Of a DNA stretch of 6,877 nucleotides, positions 5,921-6,877 are shown one piece after another. The first letter of the stretch is position 1; every line of letters starts with the position of its first letter. Position numbers and translations under genes: made by a program. The DNA lies in assembly GCA_030648225.1 (NCBI GenBank), contig JAUSIA010000230.1, forward strand, positions 1-6,877. Reading direction: 5' to 3'. Source of the DNA: Ignavibacteria bacterium. GTDB taxonomy: Bacteria; Bacteroidota; Ignavibacteria; Ignavibacteriales; Ignavibacteriaceae. The notes below the pieces were generated by a model, which was given only the letters and a program-made list of their open reading frames with translations, was not told the origin of the DNA and ran no database searches.

Positions 5921-6877
5921 ATGAAAAAAAATAAAATATTAATAATCATATTACTTATAACATCTATTGATACTCTCGCACAGTTTGATTTGCAGCAAGA
6001 TCATGTAAAGATAGAAAGCTATTTATCCTTTGATAAGGTTTACCCGGGAAGTGAAGTTAAGCTTGCAGTAAAAGTAAATGTTGAAGAGACCTGGCATATC
6101 AACTCAAATAAACCTTATGAGGATTATTTAATCCCGACTGAATTAACCGTTCAATCAAATCATTTTAAGATTTCTAAAGTTTCATATCCCAAACCTCACG
6201 ATTTTACTTTTGATTTTTCTGAAAATCCTCTCTCCGTTTACGAAGGAGAAATTTATATCGGTGCTTTGATTAATGTTTCTAAAGATTTAGCTCCGGGCGA
6301 ATATCCTTTAATAGTAAATCTTGATTACCAGGCTTGCAATGATAAATTATGTCTTGCCCCAACTTCTGTACAGGATACCATAATTGTTACTGTTGCAGAT
6401 AAGCAATCTGTCGTAAATGAAATAAACCAGGATGTTTTTAAGAATATTGATCTCTCATATTCTGCTTTAACAGGAGAAGAAGAAAAAGAAGATGATATTA
6501 TTTCATCAACGCTTGAAGGAAACGGTTTATTCTTAGGATTGCTTCTTGTGTTTTTAGGCGGACTTGCACTCAATCTTACTCCATGTGTTTATCCTTTAAT
6601 ACCGATTACAATCGGCTACTTTGGCGGACAAAGTGAAGGAAGTACAGGCAAACTTTTTATGATGGGACTTCTTTTCTTAATTGGAATGGCTGTTACCTAT
6701 TCTGTAATTGGAGTTGTTACTGCATTAACCGGATCCATCTTTGGAGCACTTCTTCAAAACCCAATTGTTATAATTGGTATAGTATTAATATTCATTATGC
6801 TCTCCTTAAGCATGTTCGGAGTTTATGAATTTAAGCTTCCAGACAGTCTGGTACAAAAAGCTGGTGGTGCAAAGCAG
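5921..6877 (+). CDS. dsbD: Thiol:disulfide interchange protein DsbD, N-terminal part (3' end outside window)
   Basis: DsbD carries electrons from cytosolic thioredoxin across the inner membrane to periplasmic partners such as DsbC and cytochrome c maturation proteins. 319 codons are present and the frame runs off the window. Residues 1-20 form a signal peptide (KKNK, hydrophobic core, then TLA before Gln21). Residues about 25-165 are the periplasmic alpha domain, with the redox pair Cys139 and Cys144 in YQACNDKLCLAP. An acidic linker (EEEKEDD) follows, then the transmembrane beta domain from about residue 205, with its first catalytic Cys222 in LNLTPCVYPLIPI. The second beta-domain Cys and the C-terminal thioredoxin-like gamma domain would lie beyond the edge. 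The ATG is preceded by AGAGGAAAG (5906-5914), a good ribosome site. The alpha-domain pair is CX4C, against CX5C in E. coli. Confidence 0.94.
   Translation, partial: MKKNKILIIILLITSIDTLAQFDLQQDHVKIESYLSFDKVYPGSEVKLAVKVNVEETWHINSNKPYEDYLIPTELTVQSNHFKISKVSYPKPHDFTFDFSENPLSVYEGEIYIGALINVSKDLAPGEYPLIVNLDYQACNDKLCLAPTSVQDTIIVTVADKQSVVNEINQDVFKNIDLSYSALTGEEEKEDDIISSTLEGNGLFLGLLLVFLGGLALNLTPCVYPLIPITIGYFGGQSEGSTGKLFMMGLLFLIGMAVTYSVIGVVTALTGSIFGALLQNPIVIIGIVLIFIMLSLSMFGVYEFKLPDSLVQKAGGAKQ

Noticed and set aside
6325..6573. 82-residue minus-strand ORF
   Set aside because: It lies wholly antisense to the well-supported dsbD frame and resembles no protein family.

Overview
The window is AT-rich DNA from a Gram-negative-type bacterium. 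It is most likely from the Bacteroidota/Chlorobiota/Ignavibacteriota group, and I lean towards an Ignavibacteria-like organism. The reasons are the style of the release-factor 2 fragment, the pairing of PspC with a LiaF-like toastrack protein, a DsbD with a CX4C N-terminal domain, many starts without a clear Shine-Dalgarno, and abundant palindromic intergenic repeats. This placement is inference and rests on no database search.

Layout from left to right. (1) 1-390, + strand: C-terminal part of peptide chain release factor 2 (prfB), cut by the window edge. (2) 391-750: a non-coding convergent gap filled by a MITE/BIME-like element. It has imperfect 18-bp terminal inverted repeats around four copies of a CATCCCTNNNGGGATT-type palindrome, two in each orientation. 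(3) 751-1746, - strand: a cytosolic-type glycerophosphodiester phosphodiesterase. Its catalytic HRG/PENT motif lies upstream of the only ATG, so the start must be non-canonical or damaged. (4) 1830-2279, + strand, divergent from it: a single-domain O6-alkylguanine-DNA alkyltransferase family protein with a PCHR active site. A hexanucleotide repeat gives it a poly-serine tail. (5) 3665-2238, - strand: a two-gene envelope-stress operon, a PspC-domain protein followed 18 bp later by a LiaF-like/toastrack membrane protein. The latter overlaps the alkyltransferase tail-to-tail by 42 bp. (6) 3666-4078: non-coding, with a dense cluster of short perfect palindromes. (7) 4079-5716, + strand: complete glutamine-dependent NAD+ synthetase (nadE). 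(8) 5717-5920: a spacer carrying patches of degenerate seven-base tandem repeats. (9) 5921-6877, + strand: N-terminal 319 codons of the thiol:disulfide interchange protein DsbD, cut by the window end.

The genes are mostly independent housekeeping or maintenance functions: translation termination, phospholipid turnover, alkylation repair, envelope stress, NAD synthesis, and periplasmic reducing power. Only the PspC/LiaF-like pair looks like a true operon. I saw no clear undescribed multi-gene system. The unusual content is in the repeats: three non-coding regions hold three different classes of repeat architecture, and a fourth repeat, a microsatellite, has entered a coding sequence.
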